A stretch of 64,000 nucleotides of DNA from JAWKZG01 sp041396125 (GTDB lineage: Bacteria; Pseudomonadota; Gammaproteobacteria; Competibacterales; Competibacteraceae), in NCBI GenBank assembly GCA_041396125.1, contig JAWKZG010000001.1, positions 1,050,353 to 1,114,352 of the forward strand, read 5' to 3'. This document shows positions 45,037-52,908 of the stretch, piece by piece; the first letter of the stretch is position 1; every line of letters starts with the position of its first letter. Made by a program: the position numbers and the translations under genes. The notes under the pieces are model-generated. The model was not told the origin of the DNA. It saw only the letters and a program-made list of their open reading frames with translations, and did no database searches.

Positions 45037-45178
45037 TACATACCCGCAAATCAATATTCTGCCTGTCCACATTGATCAATGTGCATTTTATAATACAAAA
45101 AAACTATTGATTTAATATTTTAAATAATTTAAATTTATTTAAACTATTTATTTGTAGTCATCACTTGAGGAAAAACAG

Positions 45179-45370
45179 ATGGCGGATATGACGCATCTAA
45201 ACGTGAAGATTCCGGCAACGGTTCACCAGGCTGTCCGCGTAACCGCAGCCCAACAGGGGATCAGTTTACGGCGTCTGGTGGAGGAAGCATTGCGCGATGC
45301 CGCCTCTGATAATTTAATTGAAATGCCCAAACCAACCGTTAAACCTGTCAACTCAGGAGACTCTTTATGA
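45179..45370 (+). CDS. Ribbon-helix-helix (Arc/CopG-like) DNA-binding protein
   Basis: A 63-residue protein: MADMTHLNVKIPATVHQAVRVTAAQQG then ISLRRLVEEALRDAA gives the beta-strand plus two helices of an RHH domain, followed by a short Pro-rich tail. TGAGG lies 8 bases before ATG 45179. It heads a four-gene operon with 4 bp overlaps (next start at 45367) and probably regulates it. The upstream 45040-45170 is very AT-rich and should carry the promoter. Confidence 0.75.
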   Translation: MADMTHLNVKIPATVHQAVRVTAAQQGISLRRLVEEALRDAASDNLIEMPKPTVKPVNSGDSL

Positions 45371-45624
45371 TTATCATGAAAGCGCATGCACGCGGTACAC
45401 TCTCGCTAGATGTGAGTGGCGACACCTATCAAGCCCTGGCCGCGACGGCCCGACAACAAAACATACCAATTATGACGGTGGTCAGTACCCGCCTGGGGCT
45501 GCCACCACCACCGCCCACATCAATGGATCATCCGCCGCCTGGTGCAACCCCACCGGCACAACACACCGGCAATGATGACGATGGCTGGGGGGCCGCGTTT
45601 GCGGCGGTGGCGGGCCGGTCATGA
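45367..45624 (+). CDS. Small element protein with a proline-rich middle
   Basis: An 85-residue protein whose first 45 residues (LSLDVSGDTYQALAATARQQNIPIMTVVSTRLG) form a strand-helix-helix pattern similar to RHH proteins, followed by LPPPPPTSMDHPPPG and an acidic DDDGWGAAFAAV end. Its start overlaps the preceding stop by 4 bp. It could partner the RHH protein encoded upstream. No family assigned. Confidence 0.6.
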   Translation: MIIMKAHARGTLSLDVSGDTYQALAATARQQNIPIMTVVSTRLGLPPPPPTSMDHPPPGATPPAQHTGNDDDGWGAAFAAVAGRS

Positions 45625-46025
45625 AAACTTACGCCAAACACAAACTGGATGCATTACGCCGTCGCGTCAATGAGCTAACGGCGATGAGTGCAGGCCTAAG
45701 CCGTTCCATAATGGAACGCGGGGATGAACGCGACCGAATTGCGGCGCATTTGAGCCGGGTGCAGGAGGGAACACCATCGCATATTTTTGACGATAAATAC
45801 CGCCGCCAGCCCCGCCCACTATCGAAACAGGAAATCGGCCTACAGGACAAGTTGAAAAATTTGGACAAAGATATTGCTGCGTTACGCGATAGTCAGCAAA
45901 AAATTGCTGCCCAGTTGGCACCCACCCGCGCCTTGCTGACCCGCTGCGAGGAGTTTGTTAAAACCCACCGTTTGGAGCCTGATTATGGAACCCTCGACTC
46001 ATCAGACCATCAGCACGTTGCGTGA
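45621..46025 (+). CDS. Coiled-coil element protein
   Basis: A 134-residue, basic, helical protein: YAKHKLDALRRRVNELTAMSAGLSRSI and LQDKLKNLDKDIAALRDSQQKIAAQL are coiled-coil-like. Starts by the ATGA overlap at 45621-45624. Its 3' end overlaps the next gene by 41 bp. No enzyme motif is seen; structural or DNA-binding role unknown. Confidence 0.6.
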   Translation: MKTYAKHKLDALRRRVNELTAMSAGLSRSIMERGDERDRIAAHLSRVQEGTPSHIFDDKYRRQPRPLSKQEIGLQDKLKNLDKDIAALRDSQQKIAAQLAPTRALLTRCEEFVKTHRLEPDYGTLDSSDHQHVA

Positions 46026-46494
46026 AAAAATTGCCGCCCTGCACGCTGAACGCGATGCGCTGCCCGATCAACCGTTGGATATTGATTCAATTCGCACCCA
46101 GCTCGCTGCGAACATTGCGGGTAATCGCTCGTTTTTCGAACAGAGTTTCAACACCAGCCAGCTTTTCTATCCACTGGCTGCCGGCGCGATTTTAAAACTA
46201 CCGACTGGCCCCATAAATGGGCCGGAGCGGCCACAAGAAGCGCTGTGGTCCCTGGCGTGCTGGGTGCACGGTGAAACATTAATTGACCCGCTAATGACTT
46301 TGGTTGAGCAGCGTTTGCCCAAAGACGCGGGAATCTCCCTGAATGAGCGCAACAAACGGCTGAAAAAAATCGAATCTGAATTGTTGCGTTTGGAGCGGGA
46401 AGAAGAAAAATTGATTTGTGAACTCGAAGCCGCTGGTGATGAAATCATCCGCCGGGCCGATGCTGACCCCGCTATTGTGCTCGAAGCGGCTTAG
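45985..46494 (+). CDS. Coiled-coil element protein, last gene of the RHH operon
   Basis: A 169-residue protein from ATG 45985, with GGAG about 7 bases upstream. The N-terminus (TISTLREKIAALHAERDAL) and C-terminus (ERNKRLKKIESELLRLEREEEKLICELEAAGDEII) are coiled coils. The middle (GAILKLPTGPINGPERPQEALWSLACWVHGE) is a compact non-helical part. It follows the preceding coiled-coil gene and may form a complex with it. Function unknown. Confidence 0.6.
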   Translation: MEPSTHQTISTLREKIAALHAERDALPDQPLDIDSIRTQLAANIAGNRSFFEQSFNTSQLFYPLAAGAILKLPTGPINGPERPQEALWSLACWVHGETLIDPLMTLVEQRLPKDAGISLNERNKRLKKIESELLRLEREEEKLICELEAAGDEIIRRADADPAIVLEAA

Positions 46495-46720
46495 CATGAG
46501 ACCGGGGTTCTGGCGACCGAGCGCGCGCATAGCCGGAACCCCGTCAACCAGCATAAAAGGGTGCTGGAATAGTGATGCGTTGTGCACCGGCGAACGGTTC
46601 GATAAGCCCTCAAAGAAGAACCGTTTGAGATCCGTTACCGGCCCGCCCTGGCGACGCGGCGCGAACGCGGATCATCTTGAATTTGATTCATACTTCCACA
46701 TAGGCCAGCAGATATAAAAA
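46495..46720. other. Gene-free right end of the element with two hairpins
   Basis: CGGGGTTCTGGC (46503-46514) and GCCGGAACCCCG (46532-46543) form a 12 bp stem with one mismatch and a 17-base loop. AACGGTTC (46593-46600) pairs with GAACCGTT (46618-46625). No gene is supported; a short open frame from 46418 is a shadow. These structures could be an RNA, a transfer-origin-like site or termination structures. Confidence 0.5.
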
Positions 46721-46741
46721 AGGAACCCACAAAGGAACCCA
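46721..46741 (+). repeat. Paired integrase-arm-like repeats, right end
   Basis: AGGAACCCA at 46721-46729 and 46733-46741, period 12 bp, same orientation as the left pair at 35004-35024. About 70-90 bp inside attR. The second copy also forms the left arm of the terminator that follows. Confidence 0.65.
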
Positions 46742-46768
46742 ATTTAAAATATTGGGTTTTTGTTTTTT
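46736..46768 (+). terminator. Rho-independent terminator at the right end of the element
   Basis: AACCCAAT (46736-46743) and ATTGGGTT (46751-46758) form a stem with a 7-base loop, followed by T-runs to about 46768. It would stop element transcription before attR and the pth region. Confidence 0.75.
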
Positions 46769-46808
46769 ATATGATATTGATAAATAATAAAATAAAACAT
46801 ACTAATGG

Positions 46809-46830
46809 GATACCGCAATTAAAGCCCATA
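46809..46830. repeat. attR: 22 bp direct repeat, remnant of the ychF 5' end
   Basis: Exact copy of 34860-34881. On the minus strand it reads the first codons of ychF (start at 46829) and then breaks off into element DNA, so the native ychF upstream sequence is now joined to a seven-codon remnant. pth ends 45 bp away. Confidence 0.88.
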
Positions 46831-46874
46831 TTCGATGTCCGATAACAATGGAAATAGCAATTGAATAGAATAGA

Positions 46875-47471
46875 TTAGCCCGCGCCGGGCTTATGACTGT
46901 GCAGTGCTGTCATCGCTTTTTCCCAGTCACCGGCGACAATCCGTGGTAACTCCGCCAGGACGGCGTCAATAGCCTCCTCCAGCAGACGCTGCTCACCCGC
47001 AGGCGCGCTGCGCAGGACATAGCTGACAACTTCGGGGGCAAAACCAGGATGACCGATCCCCAGCCGTAGTCGGGCGAAATCACTACCGCCCAGCCAGCGA
47101 ATCGTGTCGCGCAGACCATTATGACCACCATGACCGCCGCCGCGCTTGAGCCGTACAGCCCCGGCAGGCAGATCCAGTTCGTCATGTGCAACCAGAATGG
47201 ATTGCGGCGGAATCTTGTAAAATTTCGCCAGTGGCGCGATGGACTCACCGCTGCGGTTCATGAAAGTCATCGGCTTCAGCAGCCAGACTTCATGCTCACC
47301 AATTACGGTTTTGGCCAGTTCACCCTTGTATTTTGCTTCTGCGCGAAATGCAGTCCGATAGCTCTCGGCAATCCGATCCAACAGCCAAAACCCGGCATTA
47401 TGCCGGGTTCTGGCGTATTGCTGACCGGGATTGCCCAGACCAGCAATGAGTCGTATGGCGTTACCAGCCAA
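46875..47471 (-). CDS. pth: Peptidyl-tRNA hydrolase
   Basis: A 198-residue enzyme that frees tRNA from peptidyl-tRNA after stalled translation. The catalytic histidine is in GNPGQQYARTRHNAGFWLLD, the substrate-site asparagine in TFMNRSGES, and HDELDLPAGAVRLKRGGGHGGHNGLRDTI is complete. It lies between rplY and, before the element arrived, ychF; the order rplY-pth-ychF is conserved in Gammaproteobacteria. Confidence 0.96.
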   Translation of the reverse strand: MAGNAIRLIAGLGNPGQQYARTRHNAGFWLLDRIAESYRTAFRAEAKYKGELAKTVIGEHEVWLLKPMTFMNRSGESIAPLAKFYKIPPQSILVAHDELDLPAGAVRLKRGGGHGGHNGLRDTIRWLGGSDFARLRLGIGHPGFAPEVVSYVLRSAPAGEQRLLEEAIDAVLAELPRIVAGDWEKAMTALHSHKPGAG

Positions 47472-47511
47472 AGCGGACGATTCTCTTCACAATACAGCTG
47501 GGAGAGGATAA

Positions 47512-48141
47512 TTAATCCTCTGTGTCTTCGGCCTCATCCGCCGCTTCAGTGTCGTCGGCAACACGAGTGACGTGGTGCACATTGACCACACCGGTATCAT
47601 GTTCACCATGTGCCAAGGCTGTCAGCGTAACGCCCTCCGGCAGCTTCAGTTCAGACAGATGCAGGGTTTGCCCCATTTCCAGCTCAAGCACATCAACCTC
47701 GATAAACTCGGGCAGATCTTTCGGCAGACACTCGATTTCCACCTCAGTCAGCAAGTGACTGATCGCACCGCCCTGGTCTTTGACACCTTTGCAGGCTTCT
47801 TCATTGACAAAATGCAGCGGAATCTGTACGCGGATGGTTTCATCCTCGGTGACACGCTGGAAATCCATATGCTGCACCAGCGGCTTGTAAGGATGACGTT
47901 GCATATCGCGCAGCACTGCGCGTTCTTTACGTCCGCCAATATCGAGCGTCAGGATATGGGAATAAAACGCCTCGTTATCCAATTGCTTGATGATCTGGTT
48001 TTGCTCAATCGTCAGATTGGCAGGCTCTTTATGACCACCGTACAGAATAGCCGGCACCAACCCCTGACGACGCAGGCGGCGGCTCGCACCTTTCCCCGCA
48101 TCCGTCCGCGGCTGGGCGGTTACAACAAATTCAACGCTCAT
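47512..48141 (-). CDS. rplY: 50S ribosomal protein L25 (Ctc form)
   Basis: A 209-residue L25 with the long C-terminal TL5/Ctc domain. It binds 5S rRNA through the N-terminal beta-barrel (RTDAGKGASRRLRRQGLVPAILYGG). ATG 48141 with GGAG upstream is the true start (MSVEFVVTAQPR); the longer frame to 48273 runs through the intergenic hairpin. The C-terminus is acidic (DDTEAADEAEDTED). Confidence 0.95.
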   Translation of the reverse strand: MSVEFVVTAQPRTDAGKGASRRLRRQGLVPAILYGGHKEPANLTIEQNQIIKQLDNEAFYSHILTLDIGGRKERAVLRDMQRHPYKPLVQHMDFQRVTEDETIRVQIPLHFVNEEACKGVKDQGGAISHLLTEVEIECLPKDLPEFIEVDVLELEMGQTLHLSELKLPEGVTLTALAHGEHDTGVVNVHHVTRVADDTEAADEAEDTED

Positions 48142-48209
48142 GATTGCAACTCCAATAATTGTAAATGAAACCGGCCTGTCCGCGACCAGACAAGCCGAGC
48201 TTTTGCAAT

Positions 48210-48240
48210 CGAAAACAGAAATTCTGATGTTCTGTTTTCG
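48210..48240. promoter_or_regulatory. Intergenic hairpin between prs and rplY
   Basis: CGAAAACAGAA (48210-48220) and TTCTGTTTTCG (48230-48240) form a perfect 11 bp stem with a 9-base loop, in the leader of rplY. A minus-strand U-run does not follow directly. It could be an attenuator, a processing site, or an L25-binding autoregulatory leader; the last is speculation. Confidence 0.5.
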
Positions 48241-48294
48241 CTGTCGGGCAAAACTTTCGACGGTTATGCCCAAACAAAAGTTGTTCTGAAAAAA

Positions 48295-49245
48295 CTAGCT
48301 AAACAAACAACTGATTGATTCTTCGTTATGAATACGGCGCATGGTCTCAGCCAGCAGTGAAGCGACGCTGAGCTGGCGGATCCGGTCACAGACCTGGGCT
48401 TCCGGGCGCAAGGGGATAGTATCAGTGACTACCAGTTCGTCCAGTTCCGAATGGCTGATATTATTGATCGCCGGTCCCGACAGCACCGGATGCGTGCAAT
48501 AAGCCCGCACTGATGTCGCGCCCCGCTGTTTCAGCGCAGACGCAGCCTGGCACAAGGTCCCGGCTGTATCGACCATGTCATCGATCAGAATACAGTCATA
48601 ACCTTCGATATCACCGATGATATTCATCACTTCGGCCTGATTGGCGGCCGGGCGGCGTTTATCGATGATCGCCAGTTCAGTGTCATCCAGCCGCTTGGCC
48701 AGCGCTCTGGCCCGCACCACACCACCAACATCGGGCGAAACCACTACCGGATTGGGAAACTGGCGGGTACGGATATCGGTGATCATGATCGGGGTGGCGT
48801 AGACGTTATCCACCGGACGATCAAAAAACCCCTGGATCTGATCGGCGTGCAAATCTACCGTCAGGACCCGATCCACACCGGCTTTGACAATCATATTGGC
48901 CACGACTTTAGCCGAGATAGGCACCCGCGCTGAGCGGGGTCGCCGGTCCTGCCGCGAATAACCAAAGTAGGGAATCACTGCAGTGATGCGCACTGCCGAG
49001 GAACGGCGCAGCGCATCCGCCATGATCAGCAATTCCATAATGCTGTCATTCGTGGGATAGCAGGTCGGCTGGACAATGAAAACGTCCTGACCACGAACAT
49101 TTTCCAATATCTCGACCATAACCTCGCCGTCGCTGAAGCGACCAACGATAGCCTTACCCATCGGGATATGGAGGTGTTCGGTGATTGACTGCGCAAGTTG
49201 CGGGTGCGAGTTACCCGCAAATACCATCATTCGACCATCGGACAC
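48295..49245 (-). CDS. prs: Ribose-phosphate pyrophosphokinase
   Basis: A 316-residue PRPP synthetase, making the precursor of nucleotides, histidine and tryptophan. It has GRFSDGEVMVEILENVRGQDVFIVQPT, the metal-binding DLHADQIQGFF, YGYSRQDRR-type ATP loop (PYFGYSRQDRRPRS) and the PRPP loop DDMVDTAGT. Length fits the family (about 315). tRNA-Gln lies just upstream. An internal start six codons in (MMVFAGNSHP) is possible. Confidence 0.96.
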   Translation of the reverse strand: MSDGRMMVFAGNSHPQLAQSITEHLHIPMGKAIVGRFSDGEVMVEILENVRGQDVFIVQPTCYPTNDSIMELLIMADALRRSSAVRITAVIPYFGYSRQDRRPRSARVPISAKVVANMIVKAGVDRVLTVDLHADQIQGFFDRPVDNVYATPIMITDIRTRQFPNPVVVSPDVGGVVRARALAKRLDDTELAIIDKRRPAANQAEVMNIIGDIEGYDCILIDDMVDTAGTLCQAASALKQRGATSVRAYCTHPVLSGPAINNISHSELDELVVTDTIPLRPEAQVCDRIRQLSVASLLAETMRRIHNEESISCLFS

Positions 49246-49328
49246 GGATTGTTTATCCTTGTTGATGATGATTTGTTACACCAAAAAAAGTAATTGGCAC
49301 CAGAGACTATATGTAGTGACAGAGGAAA

Positions 49329-49403
49329 TGGCTGGGGTGCCAGGATTCGAACCTGGGAATGGCGGGATCAAAACCCGCTGCCTTGCCGCTTGGCTACACC
49401 CCA
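49329..49403 (-). tRNA. tRNA-Gln (anticodon TTG)
   Basis: 75 bases including an encoded CCA. The acceptor stem is TGGGGTG paired with CACCCCA, the anticodon stem GCGGG/CCCGC encloses a TTTTGAT loop with anticodon TTG at 49369-49371, and the T-arm has GGTTCGAATCC. It lies between ispE and prs, the conserved place for this tRNA in Gammaproteobacteria. Confidence 0.97.
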
Positions 49404-49421
49404 ATAATCTGATCGGATGGG

Positions 49422-50324
49422 TTAAAACCGTATTTTCGCTTGTTGCAGCCGTTGATGCAATAGCGATTTATTACAACCTCGGCTAACAAATCCAGTAAAT
49501 CCCGCGAACCCAAATAAATCCATTCTAGCCTGGGCCAATACTTCCTCAGCCTCCACACGCTCATTAAATGCAGCAAAGACGCATGCGCCAGTGCCGCTTA
49601 AACGAGCTTTGGCAAAACGGCCTAACCAGTCTGCCGCTTGAGCCACCTGCGGATACTGTTGAAATACGACTGCTTCGCAATCATTTCCATCATTGTCCGT
49701 CACGAGGGCGCGTATTCTGATGGCTGACGAGTCTCGTGTCAATGCAGGATCGCTAAAAATTTTCCCGGTCGGTACCGAACAAGGCGGTATCAGCACTGTA
49801 AACCAGGGCCGATCCAGCATCGGCAAAGGGGTCAGTTGCTCACCAACACCCTCAGCCCAGGCCGCTTCACCATGCACGAATACCGGTACATCGGCGCCCA
49901 ATTGGACACCGAGTGCCGCCAGTTCGTCAAGCGATAAACCCGTCTGCCAGTAATGATTGAGCGCCAGCAAGGTAGTGGCCGCATTGGAACTGCCCCCACC
50001 CAGGCCGCCTCCCATGGGTAACTGTTTATCGATACGGATACCGACCCCGCGCCGAACTGCGCAGGTCTGCTGCAGCAAACGAGCTGCCCGGACGCATAAA
50101 TCCTGTTCGGCCGGCACACCGGGCAGGGGATTCAGATGCTCGATACGGCCATCCTCGCGCACCTCAAAATAAAGCTGATCGCTATGGTCAAGAAACTGAA
50201 ACACCGTCTGCAGCAGATGATAGCCATCGTGCCGGCGACCAATAATACGCAGCCAGCGGTTCAGTTTGGCGGGCGCAGGCCAGGCCTGCAGCGCAGCATT
50301 GGCGTCTACTGGGGCAAGGTCCAT
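49422..50324 (-). CDS. ispE: 4-diphosphocytidyl-2-C-methyl-D-erythritol kinase
   Basis: A 300-residue GHMP kinase of the MEP isoprenoid pathway. The N-terminus has WPAPAKLNRWLRIIGRRHDGYHLLQTVFQF and the ATP loop is LPMGGGLGGGSSNAATTLLAL (about residues 100-120); LSGTGACVFAAF is the third GHMP motif. Its start overlaps the lolB end by 19 bp. The usual tail is present, ending in a basic NKSLLHQRLQQAKIRF. Confidence 0.95.
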   Translation of the reverse strand: MDLAPVDANAALQAWPAPAKLNRWLRIIGRRHDGYHLLQTVFQFLDHSDQLYFEVREDGRIEHLNPLPGVPAEQDLCVRAARLLQQTCAVRRGVGIRIDKQLPMGGGLGGGSSNAATTLLALNHYWQTGLSLDELAALGVQLGADVPVFVHGEAAWAEGVGEQLTPLPMLDRPWFTVLIPPCSVPTGKIFSDPALTRDSSAIRIRALVTDNDGNDCEAVVFQQYPQVAQAADWLGRFAKARLSGTGACVFAAFNERVEAEEVLAQARMDLFGFAGFTGFVSRGCNKSLLHQRLQQAKIRF

Positions 50325-50902
50325 GTGGTGATTGCGATATTGACTTTGAGTGCATCCTGTACAGCCTGGATGCGTTTGGGCAGATCAATGCCCTGCTCTT
50401 GAATCCAGTTGGGATAATCGATACGCCAGCCGTTTTGCTCCAGTCTGGCAATACGGCCGTCGGCATTGCGCTCGATTCGAGCTGGCGTCGCCGGGTCAGG
50501 TATCCCCCGAATCCAGTACTTGAGCCCACTGATAGGCACCTGCAAGCCTGTTGCCTGCGCTAACAGGGCATCCGGATCACGGGCTTGTAAACGTTCCTGT
50601 CCGGTACTGAGCTCGACACTGCTGGCGTCTCCACGCACACTGATCCGGCCCTGTCCAAGCGGGCCGATCAGATCAACTGCATAGATCTGTTGATTCTGTT
50701 CCCAGCGCACACTGGCCGGCCAGCTCTCGTTACCATTGATAGCGGCCAGTCGCCCCTGCACCTGCCAGTTCTGCAGCGTGGCCGCAGAGACCACAGGGGG
50801 CTGATCCGCTACAGGCGTCAGACTGGCGCAAGCCGACAGCAGGCTGACAGCACAAGCGCCCAGCAGCAAGCGCGCGCCACGGCACCTCAGATGAAAGAAC
50901 AA
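50306..50902 (-). CDS. lolB: Outer-membrane lipoprotein LolB
   Basis: A 198-residue lipoprotein receptor that takes lipoproteins from LolA. The signal peptide ends with the lipobox LLSAC (Cys at about residue 25). NWQVQGRLAAINGNESWPASVRWEQ and GLKYWIRGIPDP match LolB. It follows a TPR gene and precedes ispE, the standard order. Confidence 0.93.
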   Translation of the reverse strand: MFFHLRCRGARLLLGACAVSLLSACASLTPVADQPPVVSAATLQNWQVQGRLAAINGNESWPASVRWEQNQQIYAVDLIGPLGQGRISVRGDASSVELSTGQERLQARDPDALLAQATGLQVPISGLKYWIRGIPDPATPARIERNADGRIARLEQNGWRIDYPNWIQEQGIDLPKRIQAVQDALKVNIAITTWTLPQ

Positions 50903-50947
50903 CAGCGGGATTCCAGGCTTACAGCGAACTGCACAACAGGATTCAGA

Positions 50948-52801
50948 TTAATCATTATCTACCCGATCTGGCTCTACCCGATCTGGTTGCATGCGGTCTT
51001 TGAGGCGCAACAAATGCTGACTTTCAGGAGCCTCATCAAACGCTTTCTGCCAGATACTGCGGGCTTCATCCTGTAACCCGGCTTCCCATAAAACCTCACA
51101 CAGGTGCGAGACAATCTCGGGGTCCTGATTCAGTTTATAAGCCTGCCGCAGATATTCCAGAGACGTGTCTTTATCGCCAAGACGATAATTGACCCAACCC
51201 ATGCTATCGAGCACAGCAGGGTCGTCTGGCAACAACTCAATAGCACGCTGCAACAATGCCAAGGCTTCCTGATAGCGATCAGTGCGATCCGCCAATGTAT
51301 AACCGAGTGCGTTCAACGCATGGCCATTGTCAGGATCAGTCGCCAGGATAAGACGCAGATCGTCTTCCAGCACATCGAGTTTATCAATACGCTCAGCGGC
51401 CAGCGCACGACTGTAAAGCAGATCGTGATTGTCCGGAAACTCCTGCAAGGCGCTGCTCAACAAATCAAACGCCGTCTGATAGTGTTTTTCGTCGCGCAGA
51501 ATATCTGCCTGCGAAATATATAATTGCACAGCGTTGTCAGGATTTTCCCGGCGCAGTTCACTGAGACGCAGCGCCATTTCATTCAGATCGCCAAGCTTGG
51601 CCGCCATCGCTGCAGCTCGTACCTGCGCGGAAATATAGCGCTCGCCCTGGATGACCCGATCATACCAGTCCAGCGCACCCTGATAGTTTTCCTGTAATTC
51701 TTCCGCCCGGCCCATTTCAAAATAGACATCCTGCACCCGATGACCAAGTTCCAGCACCCGTTGATAATACTGTTTGGCCTGATCGTACTGGTCAGATTCC
51801 ATAGCCAGTACGCCCAACGCAAACAGGGCTTCGGCGTCATCCGGGTTAGCCTGGGCAATCAGCTCGAATTGCTGGCGGGCGGCATCGGTGCGCTCGGCAC
51901 TGATCAGCAGGCGGGCATAGCCCATGCGCAGTTCGGCATCCTCCGGGTAAGCATCCACCGCAGTTTGCAAATCGGCCAGACCTGCATCTATGTCATCACT
52001 CTGTACCCGGATTTGTGCCCGCAGCAGATGCGCATCACGCCAGTCGGGCGCAACCTTCAGCGCGTTAGTAAGATCTTCCAGCGCCACCTCTATCTGATCC
52101 GCGCCCAATGCGGCCAGGGCATGATTGAACAAGGCGTAGCGGGATTCGGGCTGGTGCGCCAGAATACGTGTCATGACTTGCAGAATCAGCTGTCGATCCT
52201 GCAATTGATTTAACAGATTGCCTAATACTGCATAGGCTTGCTGCTGATCGTCATATTTATCCAGCAGTTGTTTGACCAGCAGGTCGACCGCTTCATCCAC
52301 CAGGTCATTGCGTAATAATGCCAATGCCAGGGTCTGACTGGCTTGAATCTGATCTGGCGTCAGTTCATGCCAACGGCGCGCTATTTCCAGTAATGCGGCG
52401 TTATCTTTTATAAAGAGGGCAATACTGGCTGCACGCTCCGCCAGCCGGTAATCATCGCTGCCCAAAGCTGCTGCCTTATAATACGCCAGCGCCTCTTCCA
52501 GTTTGCCGCGCCGCGCTGCGACTTCGGCAACCAGGACATTGTAGATTAACGCCCGCTCGGTTAAGAGAGGCATGGCTTTGACAGTGTCTTGGGCGGTATA
52601 CTGAGCAGCTGGCTCTGTCACAGCTTTCGCCTCAGCGCCCGGAACCTCAGCAGAAACCGGCTCAGATTCGGGTTGCGTGGCCGGGGCCGGCTCGGCAGCA
52701 GGCGTTTGCGCCAGCGCTGTAAGTGACAGCCCAATCAAACCAAACAGTAAACAGCAAGCGGGTAATAATGTTTTTGAAAGAAACGTAGTATTTTGAGCCA
52801 A
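50948..52801 (-). CDS. Periplasmic TPR-repeat protein
   Basis: A 617-residue protein with a signal peptide (residues 1-32, ending LAQ), an Ala/Pro/Glu-rich linker (33-75) and about ten or more tetratricopeptide repeats (for example LEEALAYYKAAALGSDDYRLAE and PDDAEALFALGVLAME). It is the homologue of the TPR protein encoded between lolB and hemA in Pseudomonas. A 15 bp tandem duplication at its 3' end gives PDRVEPDRV. TPR proteins scaffold complexes; its partner is unknown. Confidence 0.88.
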   Translation of the reverse strand: MAQNTTFLSKTLLPACCLLFGLIGLSLTALAQTPAAEPAPATQPESEPVSAEVPGAEAKAVTEPAAQYTAQDTVKAMPLLTERALIYNVLVAEVAARRGKLEEALAYYKAAALGSDDYRLAERAASIALFIKDNAALLEIARRWHELTPDQIQASQTLALALLRNDLVDEAVDLLVKQLLDKYDDQQQAYAVLGNLLNQLQDRQLILQVMTRILAHQPESRYALFNHALAALGADQIEVALEDLTNALKVAPDWRDAHLLRAQIRVQSDDIDAGLADLQTAVDAYPEDAELRMGYARLLISAERTDAARQQFELIAQANPDDAEALFALGVLAMESDQYDQAKQYYQRVLELGHRVQDVYFEMGRAEELQENYQGALDWYDRVIQGERYISAQVRAAAMAAKLGDLNEMALRLSELRRENPDNAVQLYISQADILRDEKHYQTAFDLLSSALQEFPDNHDLLYSRALAAERIDKLDVLEDDLRLILATDPDNGHALNALGYTLADRTDRYQEALALLQRAIELLPDDPAVLDSMGWVNYRLGDKDTSLEYLRQAYKLNQDPEIVSHLCEVLWEAGLQDEARSIWQKAFDEAPESQHLLRLKDRMQPDRVEPDRVDND

Positions 52802-52908
52802 AACTCACCTCGGAAAACAATCCTGGGTACCGTAAATAATCCGCTCACTTGATATTATCTGAGTGGATAGCGGAAAATTTACCACTCTTTGCCGAATTAG
52901 CGATCATC

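Larger units (their letters stand above)
34860..46830 (+). mobile_element. About 12 kb integrative element inserted at the 5' end of ychF
   Basis: The element is bounded by a perfect 22 bp direct repeat (34860-34881 and 46809-46830). It separates pth from ychF, which are normally adjacent. Contents in order: tyrosine integrase next to the left end, unknown gene, AlpA-like regulator, divergent XRE repressor, two small unknown genes, terminator, a small gene, primase-helicase, TubC-like Zn-finger gene, tandem iteron units, small genes, an RHH-gene operon, a terminator. Internal replication genes and iterons suggest an autonomously replicating excised form. No capsid, terminase, tail or relaxase gene is visible. 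It best resembles a phage-satellite or cryptic integrative element; the class is inferred. Confidence 0.88.

Noticed and set aside
46418..46717. 99-residue plus-strand ORF at the right end of the element
   Set aside because: Its first part is an alternative frame of the coiled-coil gene and the rest runs through two hairpins; no ribosome site.
34860..46830. Complete prophage
   Set aside because: No terminase, portal, capsid, tail or lysis gene is visible; only integration, control, replication and small unknown genes are present.
49329..49403. tRNA-Gln as the integration site of the element
   Set aside because: The tRNA is complete, lies 2.5 kb outside the element and no copy of its 3' end is found in the element.
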